In this document: positions 1-8,239 of the stretch, piece by piece
Position numbering within the stretch: the stretch's first letter is position 1
Layout of the letters: every line of letters starts with the position of its first letter
Source of the DNA: Oceanobacillus sp. J11TS1
Lineage (GTDB): Bacteria > Bacillota > Bacilli > Bacillales > Amphibacillaceae
NCBI RefSeq assembly: GCF_018333215.1
Contig: NZ_BORO01000020.1
Span: forward strand, 1 to 64,000
Direction of reading: 5' to 3'
Length of the DNA: 64,000 nucleotides
Translations under genes and position numbers: made by a program
The notes under the pieces: generated by a model
The model's input: only the letters and a program-made list of their open reading frames with translations
Told to the model about the DNA's origin: nothing
The model's database searches: none

Positions 1-142
1 ATTATCAGTTATACTAGTAGACATGGGTAAGGTCTCCTCTTCTTAGTTTTTGTCGTGATTAACTAAAGGGTAGGATAACCTTACCTTTCCTATTTATTCA
101 TCTTACACAGACTATTGTACGTCATCGGTTTTTGATGGTTTT

Positions 143-253
143 GGAGCGCGTTCTGGTTGGGTCGGAGCGGGTTAGGCTGATTTTCGAGCGGTTTCGGAAC
201 AATTTGAAGCGGGTTATCCAATTCCCGAGCGGATTTGGACCAATTTGGAGCGG
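143..253. repeat. Degenerate 21-bp tandem repeat (minisatellite)
   Basis: Six units, each starting with a form of GGAGCGG, follow one another. The AGCG core lies at 145, 166, 187, 208, 228 and 249, so spacing is 21, 21, 21, 20 and 21 bases. A consensus unit is roughly SGAGCGGgTTtGGacCAAT plus TT. The tract is GC-richer than its flanks and has no ORF. The rest of positions 1-398 shows nothing else I can name except the RBS of the following gene. Confidence 0.8.
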
Positions 254-398
254 ATCACAGCGGTTGCGTTTATCAAATTAAAATTAGTTTGTCAACCATG
301 TTTTTTGGTGAAGAGCCTTATTAAGTATCGGAGATTTTGACAGACAGCTATACTGTGGTAAATTCTAATTGATAACATTCAAAGTTAAAGGAGAAATT

Positions 399-1145
399 AT
401 GCCAAATCTAAAAGATCAAGTAGTACTAGTAACCGGAGCAAATCGCGGACAAGGAAAAAGCATCGCCAAACATTTCGCTTCACTTGGCGCGAAAGTTGCA
501 GTAGGAGCAAGAAACTTTGAAAATGCAGAAGTTCTCTCATTAGAAATCGGAGAGGATAAAAGCCTTCCTGTCCAATTAGATGTAACAAAAGAAGCAGATT
601 GGACAGCAGCCATGAATTCTATTATTCAAACTTATAAAAAGATTGATGTTCTTATTAATAATGCTGGGATTTTCATTAAAAAGCCTCTGCTAGAAACTAC
701 CGTGGAAGATTATCAACAATTAATTAATGTAAACCAACTTAGCGTTTTCATGGGGATAAAAGCAGTCGCACCTTACATGAAAAAACAGCAGAAGGGCTCC
801 ATAATTAATAATGTTTCGATCTCTTCATTTGCGCCAATCAATCATGCAGCGGCTTATGCAGCTTCCAAAGCAGCCGTTACCAATCTCTCTAAATCTGCTG
901 CAATCGAATTAGGCCCTAAAGGTATTAGAGTTAACTCCATTCATCCCGGCGTTATTCAAACAAATATGGTAAGTGACGGCAACCTGAATGTAAATGAGGA
1001 AGCTTCGGCTATACCATTAAGAAGAGCTGGACAGCCTCATGATATAGCACAAGTAGCCGCTTTTCTTGCCTCTGAAGAAAGTGCTTATTGTAATGGTGCT
1101 GAAATTGTGGTGGATGGAGGACTTACTCTAGGAACCAATGTTTAA
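399..1145 (+). CDS. SDR family NAD(P)-dependent oxidoreductase
   Basis: A classical short-chain dehydrogenase/reductase of 248 residues, the usual length. It shows the Rossmann motif TGANRGQG (12-19), NNAG (87-90), the catalytic Ser140 and the YxxxK pair Tyr153/Lys157, and the C-terminal VDGG signature. Substrate cannot be read from sequence. The ATG at 399 is chosen because AAAGGAG sits just upstream (387-393); a longer reading from a TTG at 369 would overrun that RBS. It stands alone, convergent with gbsB. Cytoplasmic enzyme by absence of a signal peptide. Confidence 0.9.
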   Translation: MPNLKDQVVLVTGANRGQGKSIAKHFASLGAKVAVGARNFENAEVLSLEIGEDKSLPVQLDVTKEADWTAAMNSIIQTYKKIDVLINNAGIFIKKPLLETTVEDYQQLINVNQLSVFMGIKAVAPYMKKQQKGSIINNVSISSFAPINHAAAYAASKAAVTNLSKSAAIELGPKGIRVNSIHPGVIQTNMVSDGNLNVNEEASAIPLRRAGQPHDIAQVAAFLASEESAYCNGAEIVVDGGLTLGTNV

Positions 1146-1293
1146 AGTTATCATTATCGAGTTATGTGGAAGGTTATCACTAAATTATCAAGCTGCTTCA
1201 TTTTATGAAAAGCACCTCTAAAAAAGGAACTAACGTAGAAATGAAGAACCCCCAACGCAATCATATTGCTATTGGAGGTTCTTTTTCAATAAA

Positions 1294-2502
1294 CTATAAT
1301 GTTTTTGCTATCTGGTTAAAGCAGCGTCCATAAATCCATTTATAACCTTCTTCATTAAGGTCTCTTGGATTCCCTATTGTTTGTGGGTCTTTCATTGCTT
1401 CTTTTGCAAGACGCTCTGTCATATCTGGAGATACACCTTGTTCTTCTAAACTAGGAACTTCTAAATCTTCTACAAGTTGGTATACTTCATTAACTGCTGC
1501 TTTGGCTGCTTCTTCTTCTGTCATATCGAATGTATTAACACCTAAAGCTTCGGCGATACGCGCGAACTTAGCAGGGTGACCTTTCCAATTATATTCCATT
1601 ACCGGTCCCATCATTGCCGCTACACATTGTCCATGTGCTACAGGAATGATACCGCCCAGTGTTTGGGACATTGCGTGTGCAGCCCCAGCCGACTCACTTC
1701 CATAGGATAACCCGGCTAACATGGCAGCTTGAGCCATCCCATAACGAGCCTCGATATCCCCACCGTCAGCATAAGCACGGCGGATATATTTTCCCACATA
1801 CTCTATTGCTAGTAAAGCTACTGCATCTGTAACCGGCTGTGCATAATGCATGGTGTAGCACTCAATGGCATGCGCCAAGGCATCAATTCCCGTCATAGCC
1901 GTTACATGCGGAGGCATCGATACATGAAGTTCCGGATCAATAATCGTTTGATGCGCAGCAATTAATGGTCCACCTGTATTAAATTTGAATTCTCTTTCTT
2001 CATCTGTAATTACAGCCCACTGTGTTACTTCAGATCCAGTACCCGCAGTTGTAGGAATCGTAGTTAGTGGCGGAATTCGATTTTCTAATGGTTTTTTACC
2101 ATCTGCCGCTTCGTAATCGAGGACACTTCCTTCATGTATCGCTTCCACACCAATACCTTTTGCTGTATCCATGGAACTGCCTCCACCCACAGCTACAAGA
2201 CCGTCACAGTTTTCGGCTGAGTATAAGTGGGATCCTTCAGCAATTAATCGTACTGGAGGGTTTGGTTCTACTTTATTAAACAGCACCACTTCTACGCCTG
2301 CTTCTTCCAATGACTTTTCAATTGGGTTGGTTACTCCTGCGTTATAGATTCCTGGATCCGTTACCAATAAAGCTTTCGTAACTCCCAGGTTCTTAACCTC
2401 TTCCCCAACATGTTTAATCGCACCAATACCGTGCTTGATTGCTGTTGGTAATTCAAATTGGTGAAAATGATGCATATGTTCTACTTTCATATGAAGACTC
2501 AT
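1294..2502 (-). CDS. gbsB: Choline dehydrogenase, iron-dependent alcohol dehydrogenase type (GbsB)
   Basis: Iron-containing (type III) alcohol dehydrogenase of 402 residues that oxidises choline to betaine aldehyde. The NAD-binding GGGSSMD motif lies at 106-112 and the metal-ligand region with the Asp/His pattern (GIDALAHAIE, AAHAMSQTLGG, VAHGQC) in the C-terminal half. The N-terminus carries a short His-rich run (HMHHFH). The ATG at 2502 is preceded by GAGGAGG at ideal spacing. It lies 54 bases downstream of gbsA on the same strand and should be cotranscribed, so the two enzymes convert choline to glycine betaine. Function follows from family and context, not proof. Confidence 0.93.
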   Translation of the reverse strand: MSLHMKVEHMHHFHQFELPTAIKHGIGAIKHVGEEVKNLGVTKALLVTDPGIYNAGVTNPIEKSLEEAGVEVVLFNKVEPNPPVRLIAEGSHLYSAENCDGLVAVGGGSSMDTAKGIGVEAIHEGSVLDYEAADGKKPLENRIPPLTTIPTTAGTGSEVTQWAVITDEEREFKFNTGGPLIAAHQTIIDPELHVSMPPHVTAMTGIDALAHAIECYTMHYAQPVTDAVALLAIEYVGKYIRRAYADGGDIEARYGMAQAAMLAGLSYGSESAGAAHAMSQTLGGIIPVAHGQCVAAMMGPVMEYNWKGHPAKFARIAEALGVNTFDMTEEEAAKAAVNEVYQLVEDLEVPSLEEQGVSPDMTERLAKEAMKDPQTIGNPRDLNEEGYKWIYGRCFNQIAKTL

Positions 2503-2556
2503 GTCCTATTCCTCCTCAAAATATCTAATTTCTATAAATTCTATTTATCTACTCTA

Positions 2557-4026
2557 TTAAAACCAATGGATTGGCTGAGGATCGATATTATGAAAAACAT
2601 GCTTTGATTCTTGATATTCCTCCAGCCCTAATCTTCCTAACTCTCTACCAATTCCGGATTGTTTGAATCCGCCCCATGGTGCATGCGGGAAATATACGTT
2701 AAATTCATTAATCCATACAGTGCCCATTCGCATTTTAGCTACACAACGTTCTGCCTTTGCAATATCCTTTGTCCAGACGCCGCCGGCTAAACCATAAATA
2801 GAATCATTCGCTAAACGAACTGCCTCTTCTTCACTTTTAAACGTTTCCACTGTAATTACCGGCCCAAATCCTTCATGCTGCACAACATCCATCTCTGTTG
2901 TACATCCTGTTAAAACGGTAGGGAGATAAAAGAACCCATCTTGTAATCGACTATCCGCAGGCTGTGCTCCTCCTACCGCAATTTGAGCACCTTCTCGAAC
3001 ACCGTTATCCACATACTTCATTACTTTTTGCAAATGTTCTTTTGAAATTAGTGGTCCCATTTGTGTTTCCTTATCAAAGCCGCTCCCTAATCGGATATTT
3101 TTAACACGTTGTACTAACTTTTGGACAAATGTATCATGAATACTTTCCTCCACAATAATCCTTGTCCCTGCAGAACAAATTTGCCCCGCATGGAAGAATA
3201 CAGCATTTAACGCTTGATCTACTGCTGTCTCAAGATCAGCATCTGCAAAAATCACATTTGGGTTTTTACCGCCCAGCTCCAATGCTAATTTTTTTACATT
3301 GGTGCTTGCAGACCTCATAATACGTTTTCCTGTTTCAATACCGCCAGTAAAGGAGATCAAGTCAACATCTTCATTGATAGATAATTCTTCCCCAACTGTT
3401 GCTCCAGCTCCCAATACCAGGTTAGCTACACCTTTAGGGATACCCGCTTCTTCCATTAATTCAAATACTTTCACTGTTGTTAATGGTGTTATTTCACTGG
3501 GCTTCATAATTAATGTATTTCCAGCAGCAAGTGCGGGAGCTAATTTCCATGAAGCTTGTAATAAAGGATAATTCCAAGGTGTTATTTGGCCGCATACTCC
3601 TACTGGTTCTTTTACTACCTTACTAATCGTATTCGGAATTGGAGAGTCAATGATTTCGCCGCCGTCTTTATCAGCTAAATCTGCGTAATAACGGAATACT
3701 CCAGCAATATCATCCATATCTCCTCTACTCTCTTCTACGGTTTTACCAGTATCAAGAGATTCTAATTCTGCTAATTCTTCCTTATCTCTTTCTATGAATT
3801 CTGCAATTTTACGAATCATATTTCCTCGATCTGTTGCTGAGGTCATTGCCCAATCTCCATGATCAAAGGCATGTCTTGCAGCTTTAATTGCTAATCGTGC
3901 ATCATCTTCATTACCCTCAGCTACGATAGCGATTCGTTCTTGGTTAAATGGATTGATAATTTCTCTTGTTTTCCCAGAGAGGGCAAGCACCCATTCCCCA
4001 TTAATGTATTGTTTTTTTGTATCCAA
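2557..4026 (-). CDS. gbsA: Betaine aldehyde dehydrogenase (GbsA)
   Basis: NAD-dependent aldehyde dehydrogenase of 489 residues oxidising betaine aldehyde to glycine betaine, the osmoprotectant. Catalytic residues are visible: Asn152 in TPWN, Glu250 in LELGG and Cys284 in GQICSAG. I place the start at the TTG at 4026, not at the far upstream ATG at 4086, because an AGGGGGTTA ribosome site precedes it, the length then equals B. subtilis GbsA, and the upstream part would translate the operator. The -35/-10 promoter and a long dyad operator lie immediately upstream, opposite gbsR. Confidence 0.93.
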   Translation of the reverse strand: MDTKKQYINGEWVLALSGKTREIINPFNQERIAIVAEGNEDDARLAIKAARHAFDHGDWAMTSATDRGNMIRKIAEFIERDKEELAELESLDTGKTVEESRGDMDDIAGVFRYYADLADKDGGEIIDSPIPNTISKVVKEPVGVCGQITPWNYPLLQASWKLAPALAAGNTLIMKPSEITPLTTVKVFELMEEAGIPKGVANLVLGAGATVGEELSINEDVDLISFTGGIETGKRIMRSASTNVKKLALELGGKNPNVIFADADLETAVDQALNAVFFHAGQICSAGTRIIVEESIHDTFVQKLVQRVKNIRLGSGFDKETQMGPLISKEHLQKVMKYVDNGVREGAQIAVGGAQPADSRLQDGFFYLPTVLTGCTTEMDVVQHEGFGPVITVETFKSEEEAVRLANDSIYGLAGGVWTKDIAKAERCVAKMRMGTVWINEFNVYFPHAPWGGFKQSGIGRELGRLGLEEYQESKHVFHNIDPQPIHWF

Positions 4027-4046
4027 ATCGTAACCCCCTAACCACC

Positions 4047-4095
4047 ATATTAACTTTGTTAAGAAAAAATTTAACGTTCTGAACAAAGTTAATAT
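4047..4095. promoter_or_regulatory. GbsR operator upstream of gbsA
   Basis: A perfect 14-bp inverted repeat, ATATTAACTTTGTT at 4047-4060 and its complement at 4082-4095, with a 21-base spacer. Pairing continues inward (AGAA/TTCT) with one mismatch, giving 19-bp arms. It begins inside the gbsAB -10 box and lies over the expected transcription start, as for a repressor that blocks RNA polymerase. Assignment to GbsR is inference from a second copy in front of gbsR. Confidence 0.75.
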
Positions 4096-4120
4096 TATCG
4101 AAGATTTTTCATCTTGTCAA
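4092..4120 (-). promoter_or_regulatory. gbsAB sigma-A promoter
   Basis: On the minus strand TTGACA (4115-4120) and TAATAT (4092-4097) are separated by exactly 17 bases. The -35 is a perfect consensus and the -10 overlaps the start of the operator dyad. Confidence 0.8.
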
Positions 4121-4191
4121 ACAACCAAATAATCTTTTTTTGTATTGTTTTAAGAATTGATCTAATCAGATTATTTCCAGGGAGCGGGAAT

Positions 4192-4219
4192 TTGACAATA
4201 AAATTTATTTCTTTATCAT
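4192..4219 (+). promoter_or_regulatory. gbsR promoter
   Basis: TTGACA at 4192-4197 and TATCAT at 4214-4219 with a 16-base spacer. The -10 box runs directly into the second operator copy, mirroring the arrangement at gbsAB. Confidence 0.65.
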
Positions 4220-4262
4220 TAACTTTGTTAAGAAAAAATTTAATTAAATGAACATAGCTATG
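4218..4262. promoter_or_regulatory. Second GbsR-type operator, in the gbsR leader
   Basis: Positions 4218-4243 match 26 bases of the gbsA-side operator almost exactly (TTAACTTTGTT then AAGAAAAAATTTAA). The opposing half at 4251-4261 is AACATAGCTAT, 8 of 11 matching, with the same 21-base spacer. The dyad ends at the gbsR ribosome site, which suggests autoregulation. Confidence 0.65.
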
Positions 4263-4277
4263 TAGGAGGTAGTAATA

Positions 4278-4838
4278 TTGACAAATCCCCATGATGAGAG
4301 GGCAAGAGAACAAATTGAAGAGGCAAAGGATCAAGTTATCCAAGCAATATCTGAAACAATGGATTTATACGGAGTAACCCCGGCTGCCGGAAAAATATAT
4401 GCAACAATGTATTTCGAAAATCAAATGAATTTAGATGAAATGCGGGAAGAACTAGGAATGAGCAAACCCAGCATGAGTACAAATGTACGTAAACTTCAAC
4501 AAATTGAAATGGTAAAAAAGAAATTCCAACGCGGCTCTAGAAAGCACACTTATATTGCAGAAAAGAATTTCTTTCATTCATTTATGGCTTATTTTTGTCA
4601 AATGTGGGAGCGGGAAGTAAAAACGAACATGGACGCTATTCACATTGCAGAAAATCAGCTAAGCGCAATTATTCAAGATAACGAGGTTTCTGAGGAATTG
4701 AGAGAAGAAGCAGAAAATCATTATCAATTATTAAATCAATCAAAAGTGTATTACCATTGGTTAGATAAATTAGTACACAGTATTCGATCCGAAGAAATTT
4801 TTGAGTTTTTACCTAAAGATGAAACCCTAAAAAATTAA
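4278..4838 (+). CDS. gbsR: Choline-responsive transcriptional repressor GbsR
   Basis: A 186-residue winged-helix protein of the MarR-like GbsR family, close to the 180 residues of B. subtilis GbsR. The helix-turn-helix lies around residues 50-75 (MREELGMSKPSMSTNVRKL), followed by an alpha-helical dimerisation tail. In B. subtilis GbsR senses choline and relieves repression of gbsAB and opuB. The TTG start at 4278 is supported by TAGGAGGT seven bases upstream; no better ATG exists. It is divergent from gbsAB and followed after 18 bases by a betaine/choline-binding lipoprotein. Confidence 0.9.
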   Translation: MTNPHDERAREQIEEAKDQVIQAISETMDLYGVTPAAGKIYATMYFENQMNLDEMREELGMSKPSMSTNVRKLQQIEMVKKKFQRGSRKHTYIAEKNFFHSFMAYFCQMWEREVKTNMDAIHIAENQLSAIIQDNEVSEELREEAENHYQLLNQSKVYYHWLDKLVHSIRSEEIFEFLPKDETLKN

Positions 4839-4856
4839 GAGGAGAGATGTCATTCT

Positions 4857-5753
4857 ATGTTTCAGAAACAAAGAGAAGTAATGTTCATAATCACAACTAT
4901 TTTGATTCTTTTATTAAGCGCATGTGGCAGCGATTCATCCGATGAATCCTCTACAGAAAAAGGTAGTAAAACCATTGACCTTGGTCAAACCAGCTGGGAA
5001 GAAAATATAGCTATCACAAATATGTGGAAGATTATTTTAGAAGAAGAAGGCTATGAAGTGAACTTACATCTACTCGATATCGGAACACAGATGGCTGCAC
5101 TTGAGAATGATGAACTGGATATCAGCCCTGAAATTTGGTTACCTGTGCAAGATGCCGAATATGTAAAACAATATGAAGATACGGTCGACTTCTCGGAGGA
5201 GACTTGGTATGATAACGCAAAAGTCGGCTTAGTCGTACCAAGTTATATGGATAATATTAATAGCATTGAAGACCTCCATGCTAATAAGGAAAATTTAAAT
5301 GCAGAAATTACCGGATTCGATGCGGGAGCAGGAACTATGCTTGTTGTGGAAGATGTCATTGAAGATTATGAGTTAGATTATGAATTAATTTCCAGCTCTG
5401 AACCAGCAATGCTAACCGCTTTGCAAGAAGCAATTAATAAGAAAGATGAAATTGTTATACCGTTATGGAATCCGCATCGTGTATTTGCAGAGATGGACTT
5501 AAAATACTTAAATGATCCTAAAAATATATTTGGTGATTCAGAAAAAATTTACCATGCGACTCGACAAGGGTTTCATGAGGATTATCCTGAAATAGATCAA
5601 TGGTTTAAAAATTGGAAAATGAATGATGAACAAATCGGCGAATTAATGAGTTACGTGGGGGAAGCCGAAAATGAAGGAAAAAAAGCCATTGAAGGTGCTG
5701 AAAAATGGGTCAATGAAAACAATGACCTTGTTAACCAATGGCTAGAAAAATAA
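4857..5753 (+). CDS. Orphan glycine betaine/choline-binding lipoprotein (OpuAC/ProX-like)
   Basis: Extracellular substrate-binding lipoprotein of an ABC compatible-solute importer, 298 residues. The N-terminal hydrophobic segment ends in the lipobox LSAC with Cys22 as the lipidation site. Trp-containing segments (GQTSWEEN, PEIWLP, IPLWNPH) are typical of the aromatic cage that holds a trimethylammonium group. It follows gbsR by 18 bases, so it is probably in the choline regulon. No ATPase or permease gene lies in this window, so it must work with components encoded elsewhere, or act as a sensor or scavenger. A terminator follows directly. Confidence 0.85.
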   Translation: MFQKQREVMFIITTILILLLSACGSDSSDESSTEKGSKTIDLGQTSWEENIAITNMWKIILEEEGYEVNLHLLDIGTQMAALENDELDISPEIWLPVQDAEYVKQYEDTVDFSEETWYDNAKVGLVVPSYMDNINSIEDLHANKENLNAEITGFDAGAGTMLVVEDVIEDYELDYELISSSEPAMLTALQEAINKKDEIVIPLWNPHRVFAEMDLKYLNDPKNIFGDSEKIYHATRQGFHEDYPEIDQWFKNWKMNDEQIGELMSYVGEAENEGKKAIEGAEKWVNENNDLVNQWLEK

Positions 5754-5762
5754 ACCTATAAT

Positions 5763-5799
5763 AAGCAGTCTGATTAAATTTTAAATCAGACTGCTTTTT
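5763..5799 (+). terminator. Rho-independent terminator of gbsR operon
   Basis: 13-bp perfect stem (AAGCAGTCTGATT with its complement), 8-base loop, then TTTTT, ten bases after the lipoprotein stop codon. Confidence 0.9.
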
Positions 5800-5899
5800 C
5801 TTGCCTTTGCTAAGAGCTGAGTTAACTTACTCTCATGATCAAAAACAGGCGAAGCAGACGCTGTCTAATAATGTAGAACACCGCTTCTCCTGTTTACAT

Positions 5900-6067
5900 T
5901 TAATCAATTACCCGATTGTTCTCATCTACCTGCAGCTTTTCCGTCTTTTCCACAGCAGCGACAAACCCATCGCCGTGACAAATCGTACATGTATACTGCC
6001 ACTGCTCATCATCCATTAATAGTCCTGAACCGTCACAAGCTTTACAAGCAAATTCCTGGGACCCCAT
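5900..6067 (-). CDS. Small 55-aa protein with two CxxC knuckles
   Basis: Short gene encoding 55 residues, beginning MGSQEFACKACDGSG and containing a second CTICHGDG element. The two CxxCxGxG motifs resemble half of a DnaJ-type zinc-finger unit and could bind one zinc ion. The C-terminal third is charged and lacks Cys. The ATG at 6067 has AAAGGAAG nine bases upstream. It starts 18 bases after the aconitase stop codon on the same strand and may be cotranscribed with it. No function is assigned. A 73-codon reading on the opposite strand here has no RBS and is not coding. Confidence 0.7.
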   Translation of the reverse strand: MGSQEFACKACDGSGLLMDDEQWQYTCTICHGDGFVAAVEKTEKLQVDENNRVID

Positions 6068-6084
6068 TGCCAACTTCCTTTCTA

Positions 6085-8019
6085 TTATTGTTTTTGTTTA
6101 ATCCAATTAATAATTCCGCCTGCCAGGAGAATCTCTAGATGTCTTTTAGTCAGGTCATGCTGTACCTTAATAGGGAGGCCTGCTTCTTTTAGTTTAATAT
6201 CAAATGTACGCTGGTTTTGAATCGTTTGATGAATATCGCGAAATTCAAGTATATCTTCCCGATTGATTAACTCATAATCTTCCTCATTTACAAACGTTAA
6301 CGGCAAAATACCAAAGTTAATCAAATTCTGTAAATGAATACGTGCAAAATCCTTTACAAGTACAACCTTTAATCCCAAATACCGAGGTGCAAGCGCCGCA
6401 TGTTCCCGACTTGACCCTTGTCCGTAATTAAAGCCGGCTATAACCATATGACCGCCATTGTCACGCTTTTTCATTGCCTTTTCGTAATACTCATCATCGA
6501 TAATTTCAAAAGCAAATGTACTGATTCGCTGAATATTACTGCGATATGGTAAAACACGTGACCCGCCGGCAAGAATCTCATCTGTTGAAATGTTGTCCTT
6601 CATCTTTAATAAAACAGGCAAATCAAAGTTATCCTCAATCGGCTGGAAATCTGGAATGGTAGTGATATTTGGACCTTTTTCCAATTCGATCTGACTGTTA
6701 TCTTTCGGCGGGGCTTCCAACATCCCCTTTGTTGAAAAGGTCTTTGGTTCGGTTATGTCCGGATAAGGGATATCTAATGTTCTCGGGTCCGTGATAGCGC
6801 CCGTTAATGCTGAGGCAGCTGCTGTTTCCGGACTGCAGAGGAATACGCTATCTTCTCTGGTTCCAGACCGCCCTGGAAAGTTTCTTGGTGTCGTCCGTAA
6901 ACTATTCCGGCCCGTTGCTGGTGCTTGACCCATTCCAATACAGCCATTACAGCCTGCCTGATGCATCCGCGCACCAGCGGATAATAGATTAGCGATATGC
7001 CCATTCTCAACAAGCTGCTCCAGCAATTGACGAGAAGTCGGATTAATATCAAATGAAATTCCCGGGGCAACTTGTTTTCCTTTGACGATTTCACTGGCAA
7101 TCGCAAAATCACGATAACCAGGATTTGCAGAAGAACCGATATAGGATTGATAAATATTCTCTCCAGCTACCTCCGTAACAGGAACCACATTCCCCGGACT
7201 GGACGGTTTCACAATCAGCGGTTCCAGCGTAGATAAATCAATCTTGTCGTGCTCATCATAGGTAGCTCCATCATCCGCTTTTAATTCCATCCACTCTTCT
7301 TTACGGCCCTGTTGTTTCAGGAAACGTTTTACTTCCTCATCTGATGGGAAAACGGTTGCAGTAGCGCCCAATTCAGCGCCCATATTAGCAATCACATGTC
7401 GGTCCATTGCAGATAATTCTTTGACACCCGGTCCATAATATTCAATTATTCTGCCAACGCCTCCTTTTACCCCATGGCGGCGCAGCATTTCTAATATCAC
7501 GTCTTTGGCGCTTACCCAGTCAGGAAGTTTGCCCAGCAACTCTACGCCCAATATACTTGGCATTTTTATATAATACGGTTCGCCGGCCATCGCCATCGTA
7601 ACATCAATCCCGCCAGCGCCCATGGCTAACATGCCCATGCAACCATTTGCACAAGTATGACTATCCGAGCCTAATAACGTCTTTCCAGGCCGTGCCAATT
7701 GCTGCATATGAACCGGGTGACTGACCCCATTCCCAGGTCTGCTGTAATAAATACCGAATTTTTGTGCCGCACTTCTTAAAAACAAATGATCATCCGCATT
7801 ACGAAAATCTTCCTGAATCAAATTATGATCCACATATTGTGCCGAAGCCTCTGTCTTTACTTTATCTATACCCATTGCCTCCAACTCCAGCATCACCATC
7901 GTACCTGTAGCATCCTGTGTCAAAGTTTGATCAATCCGTAATCCAATTTCTTCTCCAGCTTTCATTTCTCCTGACAGCAAGTGGTCTTGAATTAATTTCT
8001 GGGCTACATTTAGCTGCAT
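6085..8019 (-). CDS. Aconitate hydratase, compact type
   Basis: Iron-sulfur dehydratase interconverting citrate and isocitrate in the TCA cycle. At 644 residues it is far shorter than the roughly 900-residue CitB of B. subtilis and belongs to the compact aconitase group that is LeuC-like in the first part with a fused swivel domain. Cluster cysteines are visible in GSDSHTCANGC and AGCNGCIGMG. The swivel domain carries GSSREHAALAPRYLG. The ATG at 8019 has GGAGGAG upstream. Homoaconitase-like activity cannot be excluded from sequence alone; lysine-pathway neighbours are absent. Confidence 0.88.
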   Translation of the reverse strand: MQLNVAQKLIQDHLLSGEMKAGEEIGLRIDQTLTQDATGTMVMLELEAMGIDKVKTEASAQYVDHNLIQEDFRNADDHLFLRSAAQKFGIYYSRPGNGVSHPVHMQQLARPGKTLLGSDSHTCANGCMGMLAMGAGGIDVTMAMAGEPYYIKMPSILGVELLGKLPDWVSAKDVILEMLRRHGVKGGVGRIIEYYGPGVKELSAMDRHVIANMGAELGATATVFPSDEEVKRFLKQQGRKEEWMELKADDGATYDEHDKIDLSTLEPLIVKPSSPGNVVPVTEVAGENIYQSYIGSSANPGYRDFAIASEIVKGKQVAPGISFDINPTSRQLLEQLVENGHIANLLSAGARMHQAGCNGCIGMGQAPATGRNSLRTTPRNFPGRSGTREDSVFLCSPETAAASALTGAITDPRTLDIPYPDITEPKTFSTKGMLEAPPKDNSQIELEKGPNITTIPDFQPIEDNFDLPVLLKMKDNISTDEILAGGSRVLPYRSNIQRISTFAFEIIDDEYYEKAMKKRDNGGHMVIAGFNYGQGSSREHAALAPRYLGLKVVLVKDFARIHLQNLINFGILPLTFVNEEDYELINREDILEFRDIHQTIQNQRTFDIKLKEAGLPIKVQHDLTKRHLEILLAGGIINWIKQKQ

Positions 8020-8169
8020 ATTTTCTCCTCCTAAAGATTCACTATCCCGCTTAGAATATACTTATATACTAATTATTACACCTATCCATTTAAGTTAAAC
8101 GTATTTCCATATTTGGAAAGCATGCAATATTGTATTCAGTGCTCGGAACCCAAGGCCTGTTTGCATATT

Positions 8170-8203
8170 AAAAAAAGACCACTACCGTTTTTTGGTACTG
8201 GTT
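8170..8203 (-). terminator. Terminator of the repeat-protein gene
   Basis: Reading the minus strand, ACCAGTACC pairs with GGTAGTGGT (one mismatch) across a 7-base loop and is followed by CTTTTTTT. It lies 40 bases beyond the 8240 stop codon. Confidence 0.75.
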
Positions 8204-8239
8204 GAGAGAATACAGCAGTTCTATTTAAAACATATGAAA

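Noticed and set aside
143-253. CRISPR array or plasmid-type iterons
   Set aside because: The units are 21 bp, contiguous and degenerate; there is no cas gene, replication initiator or DnaA box nearby.
5801-6019. 72-codon plus-strand reading frame after the gbsR operon
   Set aside because: No RBS, and it lies opposite the better-supported 55-residue zinc-knuckle gene.
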